The notes beneath the pieces were generated by a model, which saw nothing but the letters and a program-made list of their open reading frames with translations, did no database searches and was not told the DNA's origin. From the NCBI RefSeq assembly GCF_009695775.1, contig NZ_VUNG01000005.1, positions 89,539 to 153,538 on the forward strand: 64,000 nucleotides of DNA. The letters are read 5' to 3'. Position numbers and translations under genes: made by a program. Origin of the DNA: Hallella mizrahii. Its GTDB lineage: Bacteria > Bacteroidota > Bacteroidia > Bacteroidales > Bacteroidaceae. Of the stretch, positions 25,980 to 34,281 are shown piece by piece; the first letter of the stretch is position 1, and each line of letters begins with the position of its first letter.

Positions 25980-26412
25980 AAATAGAGAAGATGTAGCGAG
26001 AATACTATTCTCACCCAAAATGATACACAATGGAACGCTGTTGCCTGCGGCATTTGAACTCCGTAGCCATATATCAGAAGACTATCTTTCTGTATTACGA
26101 ACCTCTATTCCTTCATGGAAAGAAGAGATGCAACTTGTTCCTAACAGACGAAATAGAACAGCAATAGCATATTCCACTCTAAATGTAGGGGAAACAAGAG
26201 CTTTGTCTGACGACGACACAATTTTTGATGTCGTAGCTTATCCGAGTGAAAAATTTAAATCACACGCAGGGATTACTATAAAATACAAAGGGGAAAAAGT
26301 TATTGGTGGCATTCCTATCAAGCAGTCTTCTTTGACAGCAGAATCATTTATTCGTCTTGCCATACGCTATAAATTACTTGTATTAGCTCGTAAAGAGGTA
26401 CACTACTTATAA
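25972..26412 (+). CDS. Unknown protein, second gene of a two-gene module
   Basis: A 146-residue cytoplasmic protein whose ATG lies inside the 3' end of the preceding gene (ATGATTGA overlap). Phrases such as RILFSPKMIHNGTLLPAAFELRS, EDYLSVLRTSIPSW and STLNVGETR, and the late GITIKYKG strand, look like a compact alpha/beta enzyme-like domain, but no catalytic motif of a known family is recognised. Base composition is AT-richer than the galactan operon to the left, which fits acquisition by transfer. No further gene lies downstream for 520 bp. Confidence 0.65.
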   Translation: MIENREDVARILFSPKMIHNGTLLPAAFELRSHISEDYLSVLRTSIPSWKEEMQLVPNRRNRTAIAYSTLNVGETRALSDDDTIFDVVAYPSEKFKSHAGITIKYKGEKVIGGIPIKQSSLTAESFIRLAIRYKLLVLARKEVHYL

Positions 26413-26496
26413 CCTGTTTGGATATATACGTTATTATTCTTACATACATTGCCGTGCATTGACCAAGCATTTATGTTTGCACAAGGTATCAAAAAG

Positions 26497-26570
26497 AAAC
26501 GTCACCACAGAGAGAAAAAGACAATATCTGTTGAAGATATTGACATTTTTCCGCCTCTGTGGTGACGTTT
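26497..26570. other. Compound inverted repeat
   Basis: The arms AAACGTCACCACAGAG (26497-26512) and CTCTGTGGTGACGTTT (26555-26570) are a perfect 16-bp inverted repeat. Inside the loop is a second perfect hairpin, CAATATCT-GTTGA-AGATATTG (26522-26542). TTTTT-rich sequence follows, so it could terminate the two-gene module. The size and nested form are also compatible with a structured RNA or a miniature mobile element. It lies in a 521-bp gene-free stretch (26413-26933). Confidence 0.7.
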
Positions 26571-26697
26571 TTCTGAATCAAGTCCTCTTCTGCTCCGATT
26601 TTCGCGATTTTTAGAGCATTTTCTATAATCTACTTACAATCAACCACTTATAGCAAAGCCTCTGCTTTCTTGAAAAGAGAAACGCCTTTTCAAGCAC

Positions 26698-26829
26698 TCA
26701 TCTCAGTGGTTTTGCCTTGTCATCTCAGTGGTTTTTGCGCATCATCTCACTTGTTTCACCTCATCATCTCACTTGTTTCTTCGTGTCATCTCAGTTGTTT
26801 TATCGTGTCATCTCAGTGATTTCTATCAA
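26698..26829. repeat. 22-bp tandem array, six copies
   Basis: TCATCTCA begins at 26698, 26720, 26742, 26764, 26786 and 26808, exactly 22 bp apart. Each unit continues GTGGTTTT or CTTGTTTC, then about six variable bases. There are no unique spacers of CRISPR size. It lies in the gene-free gap between the two-gene module and the DoxX gene. Confidence 0.85.
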
Positions 26830-26933
26830 AGATGCCACTTTCGACGAAGCCAAAGCCCCATGAAAGCCAACCACCACGACGTAGAAGCAACCGTCAGGAA
26901 GAAGAGGTTTTGTAAGAAAAGCTGATGGCCGTA

Positions 26934-27350
26934 TCAGTCGGTCACATGCCCCTTGGTCACGGCATACTTGCCGCCACCGGTGAAGCAAAGCACGGCGGCA
27001 CCGAGGAGGTAGAGCATCGGCAACTCAATCGCCCAGCCACCGGTCATCGGATCCACGGAGAAGATGACGGACAGATGAGCCATGAGGATGGCAACTGCCA
27101 TATTGCCCACCATCACCACGGAAGCCACGCGCGTCCACGCACCCAGCACGATGAGCACAGAGGCAAGCAACTCGGCTGCCAAAGAGAAATAGGCAATGAA
27201 GCCGGGGAGGCCCATGCCTGCCAACATGCCCTCGATGGCAGAGACGCCATAGATGAGCTTGTGAACACCGTGGAAGAGCATCAGGCCTCCCACTGTCAGA
27301 CGCAGCAACAGCAGACCAAGGTCGTTGTTGCGAAGAAAATTCTTATCCAT
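26934..27350 (-). CDS. DoxX family membrane protein
   Basis: A 138-residue inner-membrane protein with four hydrophobic helices (about residues 10-30, 46-68, 72-92 and 105-125). It has the DoxX signatures LGLLLLRLTVGGLMLFHGVHKL at the N-terminus, FIAYFSLAAELLASVLIVLGAWTRVAS in the middle and LYLLGAAVLCFTGGGKYAV at the end. Family members associate with quinone- or thiol-linked redox systems, but no specific role is fixed for Bacteroidales homologues. It stands alone on the minus strand with no close partner gene. Confidence 0.85.
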   Translation of the reverse strand: MDKNFLRNNDLGLLLLRLTVGGLMLFHGVHKLIYGVSAIEGMLAGMGLPGFIAYFSLAAELLASVLIVLGAWTRVASVVMVGNMAVAILMAHLSVIFSVDPMTGGWAIELPMLYLLGAAVLCFTGGGKYAVTKGHVTD

Positions 27351-27421
27351 TTTGTTGTTGTTATCAAATTAAAAATACGGTATTTTTATTTCCACCCATG
27401 TTACTCCCAAAGGGTTTTGAT

Positions 27422-27592
27422 GTAGGGGCGGGGGTTATCCCCGCCCTAACCCCGCAATTCATATGCAACGGATGCTTACGTAGGGGCGGGGGTTATCCCT
27501 GCCCTAACCCCGCAAAAGATATAAAAACAGATGGCACGGGGATGGAATGATTACCGACAAGGGGGTTAGGGCGGGGATAAACCCCGCCCCTA
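27422..27592. repeat. GC-rich palindromic repeat array, left
   Basis: Three copies of a roughly 35-bp palindromic unit with core GGGGCGGGG-TTATCCCCGCCC and tail TAACCCCGCAA: 27422-27457, 27480-27514 and, inverted, 27560-27592. The stretch from 27509 (AAAAGATATAAAAAC, then TGATTACCGACAAGGGGG) is repeated nearly unchanged at 30837-30972. It fills the 309-bp gap 27351-27659. Confidence 0.8.
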
Positions 27593-27659
27593 CGAACCCA
27601 CCACTTCGGACGGATTTAGGAGCAAGAATAATTCCCACAGTTCAGGGGAATCTCTCAAT

Positions 27660-27992
27660 TTACATATTGTCGCACTGCTCGTTCATGTCGCGCTCCACCT
27701 TCTCACCCTTCTTCAGTTCACGGGCTTTATAGCCGAACTTCGGGAAGGCGGCCTCGAGCTTCTTTCTGTCGGTCTTGGCAGGGTTGTAGACGATGGTCAC
27801 GGTTTGGTTCTCCACGCTGGTAAGAATGTCCTTGACACCCTTCTCAAAGCGCAGTCCGTTCTTGATCTTGTTCTCGCAGTTGGCGCAGTGCATCTGCGGT
27901 GTGGTGGTGACGACGAGCGTATCGTTGGCGCTCTTAGCGTTGGCGGCAGTACTCATGGCTGCCAGCATCATAGCAAAGAATAACTTCTTCAT
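27660..27992 (-). CDS. Periplasmic heavy-metal-associated (HMA) domain protein
   Basis: A 110-residue protein with a signal peptide (MKKLFFAMMLAAMSTAANA) and one HMA domain. The metal-binding loop MHCANCENKIK has the CxxC pair, followed by VKDILTSVENQTVTIVYNPAKT and the final FPKFGYKA strand. This fold binds Cu(I), Zn or related soft metals. The C-terminal 20 residues are charged and contain another Cys (NEQCDNM). It is the last gene of a minus-strand operon after a TonB receptor and a Cys/His-rich small protein. It is therefore likely a periplasmic metal carrier serving that receptor. The metal is not determined. Confidence 0.85.
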   Translation of the reverse strand: MKKLFFAMMLAAMSTAANAKSANDTLVVTTTPQMHCANCENKIKNGLRFEKGVKDILTSVENQTVTIVYNPAKTDRKKLEAAFPKFGYKARELKKGEKVERDMNEQCDNM

Positions 27993-28093
27993 ATCGCTTT
28001 CTGATTAAAAATGATTGATTTGATTGATAATTACAATTATTGACAACAGCCAAAGCTCCTCGAAGGAGCCTTGGCCTTAGGATACATGTTCTC

Positions 28094-30130
28094 TTACTTC
28101 AAATTATAGCGTATGCCGATATATGCTCTTGCGCCCTGCATGGGACCCCAGACAAGGGTGGGATCGAAGGTGCTGCTCCAAGGATGCGCGGCATCGATGA
28201 TCGGATTTTTCTGCTTATAGCCCGTGAGGTTCTCACCACCCACATAGACTGAGAAATGGCGGAAGGTGCGGGTGACCTGCGCGTTGAGTTGTCCATAGGC
28301 GGGATAGCTTTCTTTCCAAGAAGACGTGCCGTCGGCCAAGGTGTAAGCCTTAGGCAGACGTCCACCACCGTTAAGGGCGAAGGTTGCGTCGAACTGCCAC
28401 AGGCCGAGCGGTGTCTTGTACGAGGCAGTGAGCAGACCTTTGTAGCGGTTGGTTAGCGGCTGGCGCAGGAGCTCGCCGCCGTAGGTCGTCTTCACATCGT
28501 TGTAGCGATAGGCTGCCGTCATGGTCATGCCCCGGAAGAGGTCATAGGTAGCGTCGATCTGGAAGGTGTGGGAGTAGGACTTGCCGTGCAGATTGCCGAT
28601 ATGGATCTGCGTCGGATCCGTGTCGTAATCGATGACCACCTGGTTGCCAAACCGGGTATAATAGTACTCGGCGTTGACTTTCAACGTCTGACGGCCGAGC
28701 GGGATGTTCAGTGCTGTGCTCAGTCCGTAGTTCCATGCGCTTTCCTGGTCGAGCTTGTCGATGACGAGCTGGCGTCCGCTGGCCATGAGATAGTTGTTCT
28801 CGGCCAGGGCGTGCACCGTGCGATAGCCCTTACCGGCAGAGGCGCGCAGGCTCCACAGGTCGTTGACCTGCCACTTCACATGAAAGCGGGGCGTGACGAA
28901 GGTGCCGTATTCCGAGCTGTGGTCGACGCGGATGCCCGCCATGGCCACGAGACGCTCGTGGAGGTTGTAGGTGTACTGGGCATAGCCGCCTACCACATTT
29001 TCCTTCTCGTTGAGCCGCTGGCCGAGGTAGGTCTGACCCACATAGTCGTGGTTCAGCGAGGCACCGACTGCGAGGTTGTGCTCAGGAGTGAAGTTGGTCT
29101 CGAACATCAACTGCGAATAGACGTTTTTCTCGTTGACATCATAGTCCTTGCGGCCATAGGTGGCATCCATCTCGTGCATCGAGGCGGAAGACATCCAGGC
29201 GATGTTTGTGCCGTGGCTGGGGTCGAGGATGAAGGCGTGCTTCATATAGCCTTCGTAGCGGTGGGTGTTGAGGTCGATGCGGTAGAGCGGCTCGGTCTGA
29301 TGGCTGAGCACTCCCTCGTGGTTGGTCTGTCCGCTCTCCCGCTTCTCGTCCAAAAGCGAGAGACCACCGTGGAAGATATAGTTGCCCGTCTTGCCATACC
29401 AGCGGTTCTGCAAGTTGAACTGCCGTGTCTGCGGGTCGTCCATGAATCCGTCCTTGTTGCTGTCGTGCTCCTTGAGATTGTCCTCATAGTGTCCGAGGAT
29501 CTCGGTGCTCAGTCCTTTAGCAAGATGCACGTTACCGTCAGCGTTGGCCTCGATGCGGCTCATGGTGTTGCCATAGAGGTTGACGTGCACATTCTCGTCG
29601 TCCTCGGGCTTGAGATACTCCACGTTGATCTGTCCGGTCATGGCCTCGTAGCCGTTCTTCACGCTGGCATTGCCCTTGCTCACCTGTATGCTTTTCATCC
29701 ACGTGCCGGGCACATAGCCCAAGGAATAGGGTATTGCGGCACCACGGAAGTTGGGGAGGTTCTCGGTGAGCATCTGCACGTATTTGCCACTGAGTCCGAG
29801 CAGCTTGATCTGCTTGGCACCTGTGGCGGCGTCGTTGTAGCTCACGTCGACCGAAGGGTTGGTGGTGAAACTCTCGCCGAGGTTGCAGCAGGCAGCTTTG
29901 AAGAGCTCGTCCTGAGAGATGATCTGTCCGTTCATGGCACCCTTCATGCGCATCATGCCGGGCTTGCGGCTGACCACCTGCACCTCGTGAAGCGTCTGGT
30001 CGGGCATGATGCCTACGCTGTCGAGGGCACTGGTAGCTGTGGAATCAGTGTTCTGGACGGGTGCTTTTTGGGCAAAAGAGGGATGTGCCAGCATTCCCAT
30101 CATGCCGGCAAGCAAAATATTCTTATTCAT
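28094..30130 (-). CDS. TonB-dependent receptor, probably metal-related
   Basis: A 678-residue outer-membrane receptor with a signal peptide (ending HPSFAQ). The plug domain begins LHEVQVVSRKPGMMRMKGAMNGQIIS and contains QIKLLGLSGKYVQMLTENLPNFRGAA and GNASVKNGYEAMTGQINVEYLKP. A 22-strand-type barrel ends in ARAYIGIRYNLK. It lacks a SusC-type N-terminal domain. The paired Cys in FKAACCNLGESF at the start of the plug is unusual and could touch a metal. Flanking genes encode an HMA-domain protein and a Cys/His-rich small protein on the same strand, so uptake of a metal or metal chelate is the best inference. Confidence 0.88.
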   Translation of the reverse strand: MNKNILLAGMMGMLAHPSFAQKAPVQNTDSTATSALDSVGIMPDQTLHEVQVVSRKPGMMRMKGAMNGQIISQDELFKAACCNLGESFTTNPSVDVSYNDAATGAKQIKLLGLSGKYVQMLTENLPNFRGAAIPYSLGYVPGTWMKSIQVSKGNASVKNGYEAMTGQINVEYLKPEDDENVHVNLYGNTMSRIEANADGNVHLAKGLSTEILGHYEDNLKEHDSNKDGFMDDPQTRQFNLQNRWYGKTGNYIFHGGLSLLDEKRESGQTNHEGVLSHQTEPLYRIDLNTHRYEGYMKHAFILDPSHGTNIAWMSSASMHEMDATYGRKDYDVNEKNVYSQLMFETNFTPEHNLAVGASLNHDYVGQTYLGQRLNEKENVVGGYAQYTYNLHERLVAMAGIRVDHSSEYGTFVTPRFHVKWQVNDLWSLRASAGKGYRTVHALAENNYLMASGRQLVIDKLDQESAWNYGLSTALNIPLGRQTLKVNAEYYYTRFGNQVVIDYDTDPTQIHIGNLHGKSYSHTFQIDATYDLFRGMTMTAAYRYNDVKTTYGGELLRQPLTNRYKGLLTASYKTPLGLWQFDATFALNGGGRLPKAYTLADGTSSWKESYPAYGQLNAQVTRTFRHFSVYVGGENLTGYKQKNPIIDAAHPWSSTFDPTLVWGPMQGARAYIGIRYNLK

Positions 30131-30234
30131 TGATGAATTTCCTTTGAATGATTCATTGACTGCGAAAAAAATGATTCTCCTTTCTTTCTGTTGCTATATA
30201 CACCTTATATTATATAGCTTGCGTCAATGATGAT

Positions 30235-30612
30235 TCAAAGTCTGAGCACACGCAAATGGTGCAGGTACTCCCGCGGAGGCGAGCACCATGTGGGGATATA
30301 TGCGCTGGGCGCATGTATGAGGATGAATGAATGTGCGAGAGAGAGCAGTCCCGTGGTAGGCACGACCGTCACCCCGTGCTGCGAGAAGTCGAAGAGATGG
30401 CTCTCGGCCAGCGAGCTCGGTGCCAGCTTGATGGTCTTCACCACCATGCAGCCTTTCATGCCATGGCAGTCGTGGTTGCCCTGTGCCTCGGCGATCTGCG
30501 CCACTTCGGCACGGCCTGAGTGCATGCACACTTCCACACTCAGTCCTGCACTCATCGCCACGATCAGCAATGAGAACACCAATGCCGGAAATATGTGCAA
30601 CAGTCTCTTCAT
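30235..30612 (-). CDS. Small Cys/His-rich exported protein, first gene of the metal operon
   Basis: A 125-residue protein starting at the ATG at 30612 (MKRLLHIFPALVFSLLIVAM), which gives a clean signal peptide or membrane anchor; the longer in-frame form adds a non-hydrophobic head. It carries VEVCMHSG, then NHDCHGMKGC, and His/Pro-rich C-terminal phrases (SFILIHAP, CSPPREYLHHL). This layout resembles small Cys-containing proteins (HYC_CC_PP-like) that sit beside TonB receptors in Bacteroidetes; that assignment is tentative. It lies 104 bp upstream of the receptor and probably opens the operon. It could be a periplasmic metal-binding helper. Confidence 0.65.
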   Translation of the reverse strand: MKRLLHIFPALVFSLLIVAMSAGLSVEVCMHSGRAEVAQIAEAQGNHDCHGMKGCMVVKTIKLAPSSLAESHLFDFSQHGVTVVPTTGLLSLAHSFILIHAPSAYIPTWCSPPREYLHHLRVLRL

Positions 30613-30808
30613 ATCCGCAAAGTTACGAAAAAGATTCTGTACAGCCATAATGTCAGCCACTTAATAAATGCTAATTGCCAGAAAATCATAAATCAAAACC
30701 CAAAGATCATAAAAAAACATATGGCACGGGGGGGAATGCAATGCAGCTAGGGCGGGGTCATCAGGAAGTTACGATTCTCAAGGATGCGCAGCTCCTGTGG
30801 AATGCAAT

Positions 30809-31076
30809 GTAGGGGCGGGGTTCATCCCCGCCCTAACCCCGCAAAAGATATAAAAACATGTGGCACGGTGGTGGAATGATTACCGTCACGGGGGTGGAAT
30901 GATTACCGACAAGGGGGGGAGAATGATTACCGACAAGGGGGTTAGGGCGGGGATAACCCCCGCCCTAACTACGAACCCACCACTTCAAACGACGTTTAGG
31001 GTCGGAGACAATTCCCCGCAATTCAGTGTCAAGGGTGACAATGTAGGGGCGGGGTTCATCCCCGCCCTAACCCCGC
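30809..31076. repeat. GC-rich palindromic repeat array, right
   Basis: The same palindromic unit as at 27422-27592: copies at 30809-30844 and 31042-31076, and an inverted copy at 30936-30972. Between them the phrase GGAATGATTACCG is repeated about three times. The flank ACGAACCCACCACTTC after the inverted copy is shared with the left array. The 592-bp gap 30613-31204 otherwise holds only the terminator at 31113-31164. Confidence 0.8.
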
Positions 31077-31112
31077 AAAAGATATAAAATGTGTATCTCA
31101 GTGAGAATTCAG

Positions 31113-31164
31113 AAAAAAAAATCCCTCTCGTCTCTCGGCGACGTATCGCTTTGAGACGAGAGGG
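31113..31164 (-). terminator. Terminator of the Hsp20 gene
   Basis: Perfect 12-bp stem CCCTCTCGTCTC / GAGACGAGAGGG (31123-31134 and 31153-31164) followed on the minus strand by a run of nine T (31121-31113), 40 bp after the Hsp20 stop codon. Confidence 0.9.
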
Positions 31165-31204
31165 AAATATTATGAATTTATGTAAGAGAGATGAGCTATA
31201 TGGA

Positions 31205-31648
31205 TTACTTCACTTCGATGCTCTTGTTTTCCTCTTTCTCAGCCTCCTTGCTCATCTTGGGCAGGTCGACCGTGAGGATGCCGTTCTCGACCTTGGCAGA
31301 GATCTTCTCCTTGTCCACGTCGTCGGGCAGCACGTAGGTCTGCTCATAGTTGCTGTAATTGAACTCGCGGCGCAGATAGTGCTCTTTCTTGTCCTCGGCT
31401 TTGTCCTCCTCCTTATGCTCGAACTTATCCTCAATCTTAAGGTTGAGGTTACCGTCCTTGTCTATGCTGACGCGGCAATACTCTTTCTTCAAGCCCGGAG
31501 CAGCGATCTCCATCACATAGCCCTTGTCAGACTCCTTGACGTTAACAGCCGGTGCGGTAGCGTTCATCCGCGGCATCATGTCCGTGTCGAAGAAGTCGTT
31601 AAAGAAGTTTGACATCCAGTTGTTATCATTTCTTTTAGCAAGTAACAT
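31205..31648 (-). CDS. Hsp20 family small heat-shock protein
   Basis: An ATP-independent cytoplasmic chaperone of 147 residues. The alpha-crystallin domain runs from about residue 32 (APAVNVKESDKGYVMEIAAPGLKKE) through the variable charged loop rich in Lys/Glu (about 72-90) to the conserved FNYSNYEQTYVLPDDVDKEKISAKVENGILTVDLPK. The short N-terminal arm contains FFNDFFDTD. The C-terminal tail ends KSIEVK, a relaxed form of the IxI motif. It is a single-gene unit with a terminator at 31113-31164 and an unusually good Shine-Dalgarno sequence, as expected for a strongly expressed heat-shock gene. Confidence 0.95.
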   Translation of the reverse strand: MLLAKRNDNNWMSNFFNDFFDTDMMPRMNATAPAVNVKESDKGYVMEIAAPGLKKEYCRVSIDKDGNLNLKIEDKFEHKEEDKAEDKKEHYLRREFNYSNYEQTYVLPDDVDKEKISAKVENGILTVDLPKMSKEAEKEENKSIEVK

Positions 31649-31656
31649 AAGACATA

Positions 31657-31663
31657 CCTCCTA
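31657..31663 (-). promoter_or_regulatory. Strong Shine-Dalgarno of the Hsp20 gene
   Basis: Minus-strand TAGGAGG lies 8 nt before the ATG at 31648. Bacteroidetes genes rarely show this, and no other gene in the window has one as strong. Confidence 0.8.
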
Positions 31664-31880
31664 ATTATCGTATTAATGGTTATTGTTCAGTTATTTGGAG
31701 CTCTTCCATCCTTTCGGACTTCCGAACTTCACTATGCTTCCTGCAAAGTTTGTTCCTAAACAATTAACCTGACAATACTGGCCAACATGTCAGTTAACGG
31801 GCTGACGAAATGACAGCCCCCCGTAACCCTCACAAAGGAGAGGGGTACAGGGAGACTGAGGAGTACGTGGGGTGAGGCCG

Positions 31881-34238
31881 TTATTTCTTTCTGAGCAGAT
31901 TGAGCTTGACCTGCGGCTTGAGGGCATCGGAGACCTTCTCGGTGTAGGCACCCAGCTTGACGGTAGTCTTGCCGAGGATATGCTCCACGTTGTCGCCCAC
32001 CATGAAGGTGTAGTCACCGGCCTCACCTTTCCACTGGCTGCCAGCCTCGTCGAAACTTGTCAGCAGACGGCGCGGCACGCTCATGGTCAGCGTCTGACTC
32101 TCGCCGGGGTTGAGCATACGGGTCTTGGCAAAGGTCTTCAGCTCCTTGGCGGGCATCTCTTCCCCGCCCTTGGGTGAGGCGACATAGACTTGTGCCACCT
32201 GCTTGCCAGGGCGCGAGCCGGTGTTTTTCACGGTCACCTTCACCGTGACGCCTTGCCGCCCGTCGGCTTTAGCCGAGAATCCAGACATGGAGAAGGTGGT
32301 GTAGCTCAGACCATAGCCGAAAGGATAGGCCACGGGCTTGTTGAAGGTATCGAAATAGCGGTAGCCAACATAGATGTCCTCGTCGTGGTCGGTGTAGTTG
32401 ACTCCCTTGACACGATGGTCATAGAGAGCGTCGGTCAGACCGTAGTAGTCGGGCTGGCTCGGGAAGTTGGCCGTCGAGGGCACGTCGGTGGCTGCTATCG
32501 GCCACGTCATCGTCAGATGTCCGGAGGGATTGGCTTTTCCCGTGAGCACGTCGGCGACAGCGTTTCCTCCCTCTTCTCCCGGCTGCCATGCCACGAGGAT
32601 GCCGTCGACAAGACTGCGCCAAGACGCCGTCTCCATCACCGATCCGGAGTTGATGACGACGATGACGGGCTTGCCCTGCTGATGGAAGACGCTGCTCACG
32701 CAGCTGATCATCTGCTTCTCCTGCGGGGTGAGGTTGAACTCGCCCTCGATGTTGCGGTCCATGCCCTCACCGGCCTGGCGCCCAATGGTGATGATGGCAG
32801 CGTCAGCCTCGGGAACCTCATGCTCCACACAACGCTCGGTGATGTCGATCTCGTCGAGCTTAGGCTGACCCTGGTCGAGGAACCACATCCACGGATTCTT
32901 GTCAGCCTTGAGCTTGGATTTGGCATAAGCCACATATTTAGTATAGATGTCGGTGAGCTGTGGTGTGGTAGAGACACCGGCGTTTTTCAGTCCGTCGACC
33001 ATATCCACGACGTAGGGCACGTTGACACAGCCCGAGCCCAGGCCGCCACTCATGAAGTCGTAGCTATTGACACCGAAGAGTGCCACCCGCTTGATGCCCT
33101 CCATGGGCAGTACTGCCTTGCCGTTGAACATGTCGTTTTTGAGCAACACCATGCCCTCAGTGCTCGTCTGCCGGGTCACCAGCGCATGTGCCTTGAGGTC
33201 AGGCTTGTTGCTGAACGCGTATTGGCGGAAGCGCGGTGTCTTGACAATATACTCCAGCATGCGACGCACGTTGCGATCCACATCCTTGATGTCGAGCTTG
33301 CCCTCTTTGACGGCCTTGATGATGTCCTCAGCCTGAGCCGGATAGCCCGGCATGAGCAGATCGTTGCCCGCCTGCACCTCATCGGCGACGGGCAGATCAG
33401 CGCGCTTGCCGATCCAGTCGGTCATGACAATGCCCTTGAAACCCCAGTCATCGCGGAGCACCTTGGTGAGCAGGTCGTGGTTGCCCTGAGCATAGACGCC
33501 GTTGATCTTGTTGTAGGACGACATGATCGTCCACGGCTTTGCCTCGCGCACAGCCATCTCGAAGCCACGGAGATAGAGTTCGCGCAGGGCACGCTGCGAG
33601 ACACGCTCGTCGACACGCGTGCGGTCGCTCTCCTGTGAGTTGACGGCAAAATGCTTCATCGACACACCGACGCCCTGACTCTGTATGCCACGAACCATGG
33701 CTGTGCCGATCATTCCCGTGACTATGGGGTCCTCGCTGTAGTATTCGAAGTTGCGGCCACAGAGCGGATTGCGGTGGAGGTTCATACCCGGGCCGAGGAT
33801 GACGTCGCAGCCATACTCCAGGGTCTCGTTGCCCTCACAGCGCCCCACCTGCTCCACGAGGTCGGTATTCCACGTGCAGGCCAGACAGGTGCCCACGGGG
33901 AAACCGGTGGCAAAGAAAGTCTGACTGGTTCCCTCGCGGTGGGCGTCGATGTGCACACCGGCAGGACCGTCGCAGACTACCGTGGCGGGAATGCCCAGCC
34001 GCGGGATGGCCACGGTGATACCGGCTGCTCCAGCTACTAATTTCTTCTGATGGCCGAGCATGGAACCCGAACCGACAAAGCCGTCGTTGCCGCCACCGAC
34101 AAGCATCTGTGCCTTCTCTTCCAGGGTCATCGCCTGGAGCACCTGGTCGATGTTGTGAGCATTGAGTTGTGGGGCCTGAGCCGATGCCGCACTCGCCACG
34201 CAAAGCGACAACACCATTGTAGATAGTTTTTTATTCAT
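31881..34238 (-). CDS. GH3 family beta-glycosidase
   Basis: A 785-residue exported glycosidase (signal peptide ending ASAAQA-like, about residue 20). The GH3 N-terminal TIM barrel has the signatures GITVAIPRLGIPATVVCDGP, KHFAVNSQESDRTRVDERVSQRALRELYLRGFEMAV and the nucleophile Asp 274 in GIVMTDWIGK. The GH3 C domain (about 360-590) contains NSGSVMETASW. A fibronectin-III-like domain ends the protein (from about 650: VTVKVTVKNTGSRPGKQVAQVYV). It follows a GH5 mannanase-like gene with a 43-bp gap on the same strand. It probably removes terminal beta-glucose or beta-mannose-type sugars from the oligosaccharides; exact specificity is not visible. Confidence 0.92.
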   Translation of the reverse strand: MNKKLSTMVLSLCVASAASAQAPQLNAHNIDQVLQAMTLEEKAQMLVGGGNDGFVGSGSMLGHQKKLVAGAAGITVAIPRLGIPATVVCDGPAGVHIDAHREGTSQTFFATGFPVGTCLACTWNTDLVEQVGRCEGNETLEYGCDVILGPGMNLHRNPLCGRNFEYYSEDPIVTGMIGTAMVRGIQSQGVGVSMKHFAVNSQESDRTRVDERVSQRALRELYLRGFEMAVREAKPWTIMSSYNKINGVYAQGNHDLLTKVLRDDWGFKGIVMTDWIGKRADLPVADEVQAGNDLLMPGYPAQAEDIIKAVKEGKLDIKDVDRNVRRMLEYIVKTPRFRQYAFSNKPDLKAHALVTRQTSTEGMVLLKNDMFNGKAVLPMEGIKRVALFGVNSYDFMSGGLGSGCVNVPYVVDMVDGLKNAGVSTTPQLTDIYTKYVAYAKSKLKADKNPWMWFLDQGQPKLDEIDITERCVEHEVPEADAAIITIGRQAGEGMDRNIEGEFNLTPQEKQMISCVSSVFHQQGKPVIVVINSGSVMETASWRSLVDGILVAWQPGEEGGNAVADVLTGKANPSGHLTMTWPIAATDVPSTANFPSQPDYYGLTDALYDHRVKGVNYTDHDEDIYVGYRYFDTFNKPVAYPFGYGLSYTTFSMSGFSAKADGRQGVTVKVTVKNTGSRPGKQVAQVYVASPKGGEEMPAKELKTFAKTRMLNPGESQTLTMSVPRRLLTSFDEAGSQWKGEAGDYTFMVGDNVEHILGKTTVKLGAYTEKVSDALKPQVKLNLLRKK

Positions 34239-34281
34239 AATAATAATAAGTAATGATGTATAATAATATAATATGTGTTGA

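Noticed and set aside
26698..26829. CRISPR array
   Set aside because: The 22-bp units are contiguous; there are no unique spacers, no palindromic repeat of CRISPR length and no cas genes nearby.
28568..30133. 521-codon plus-strand open frame antisense to the TonB receptor
   Set aside because: The composition is that of a shadow frame (Val/Leu/His-rich with no motifs), and the minus-strand receptor is unmistakable.
32190..33638. 482-codon plus-strand open frame across the GH3 gene
   Set aside because: Antisense to a GH3 enzyme with all active-site motifs; no independent gene signals.
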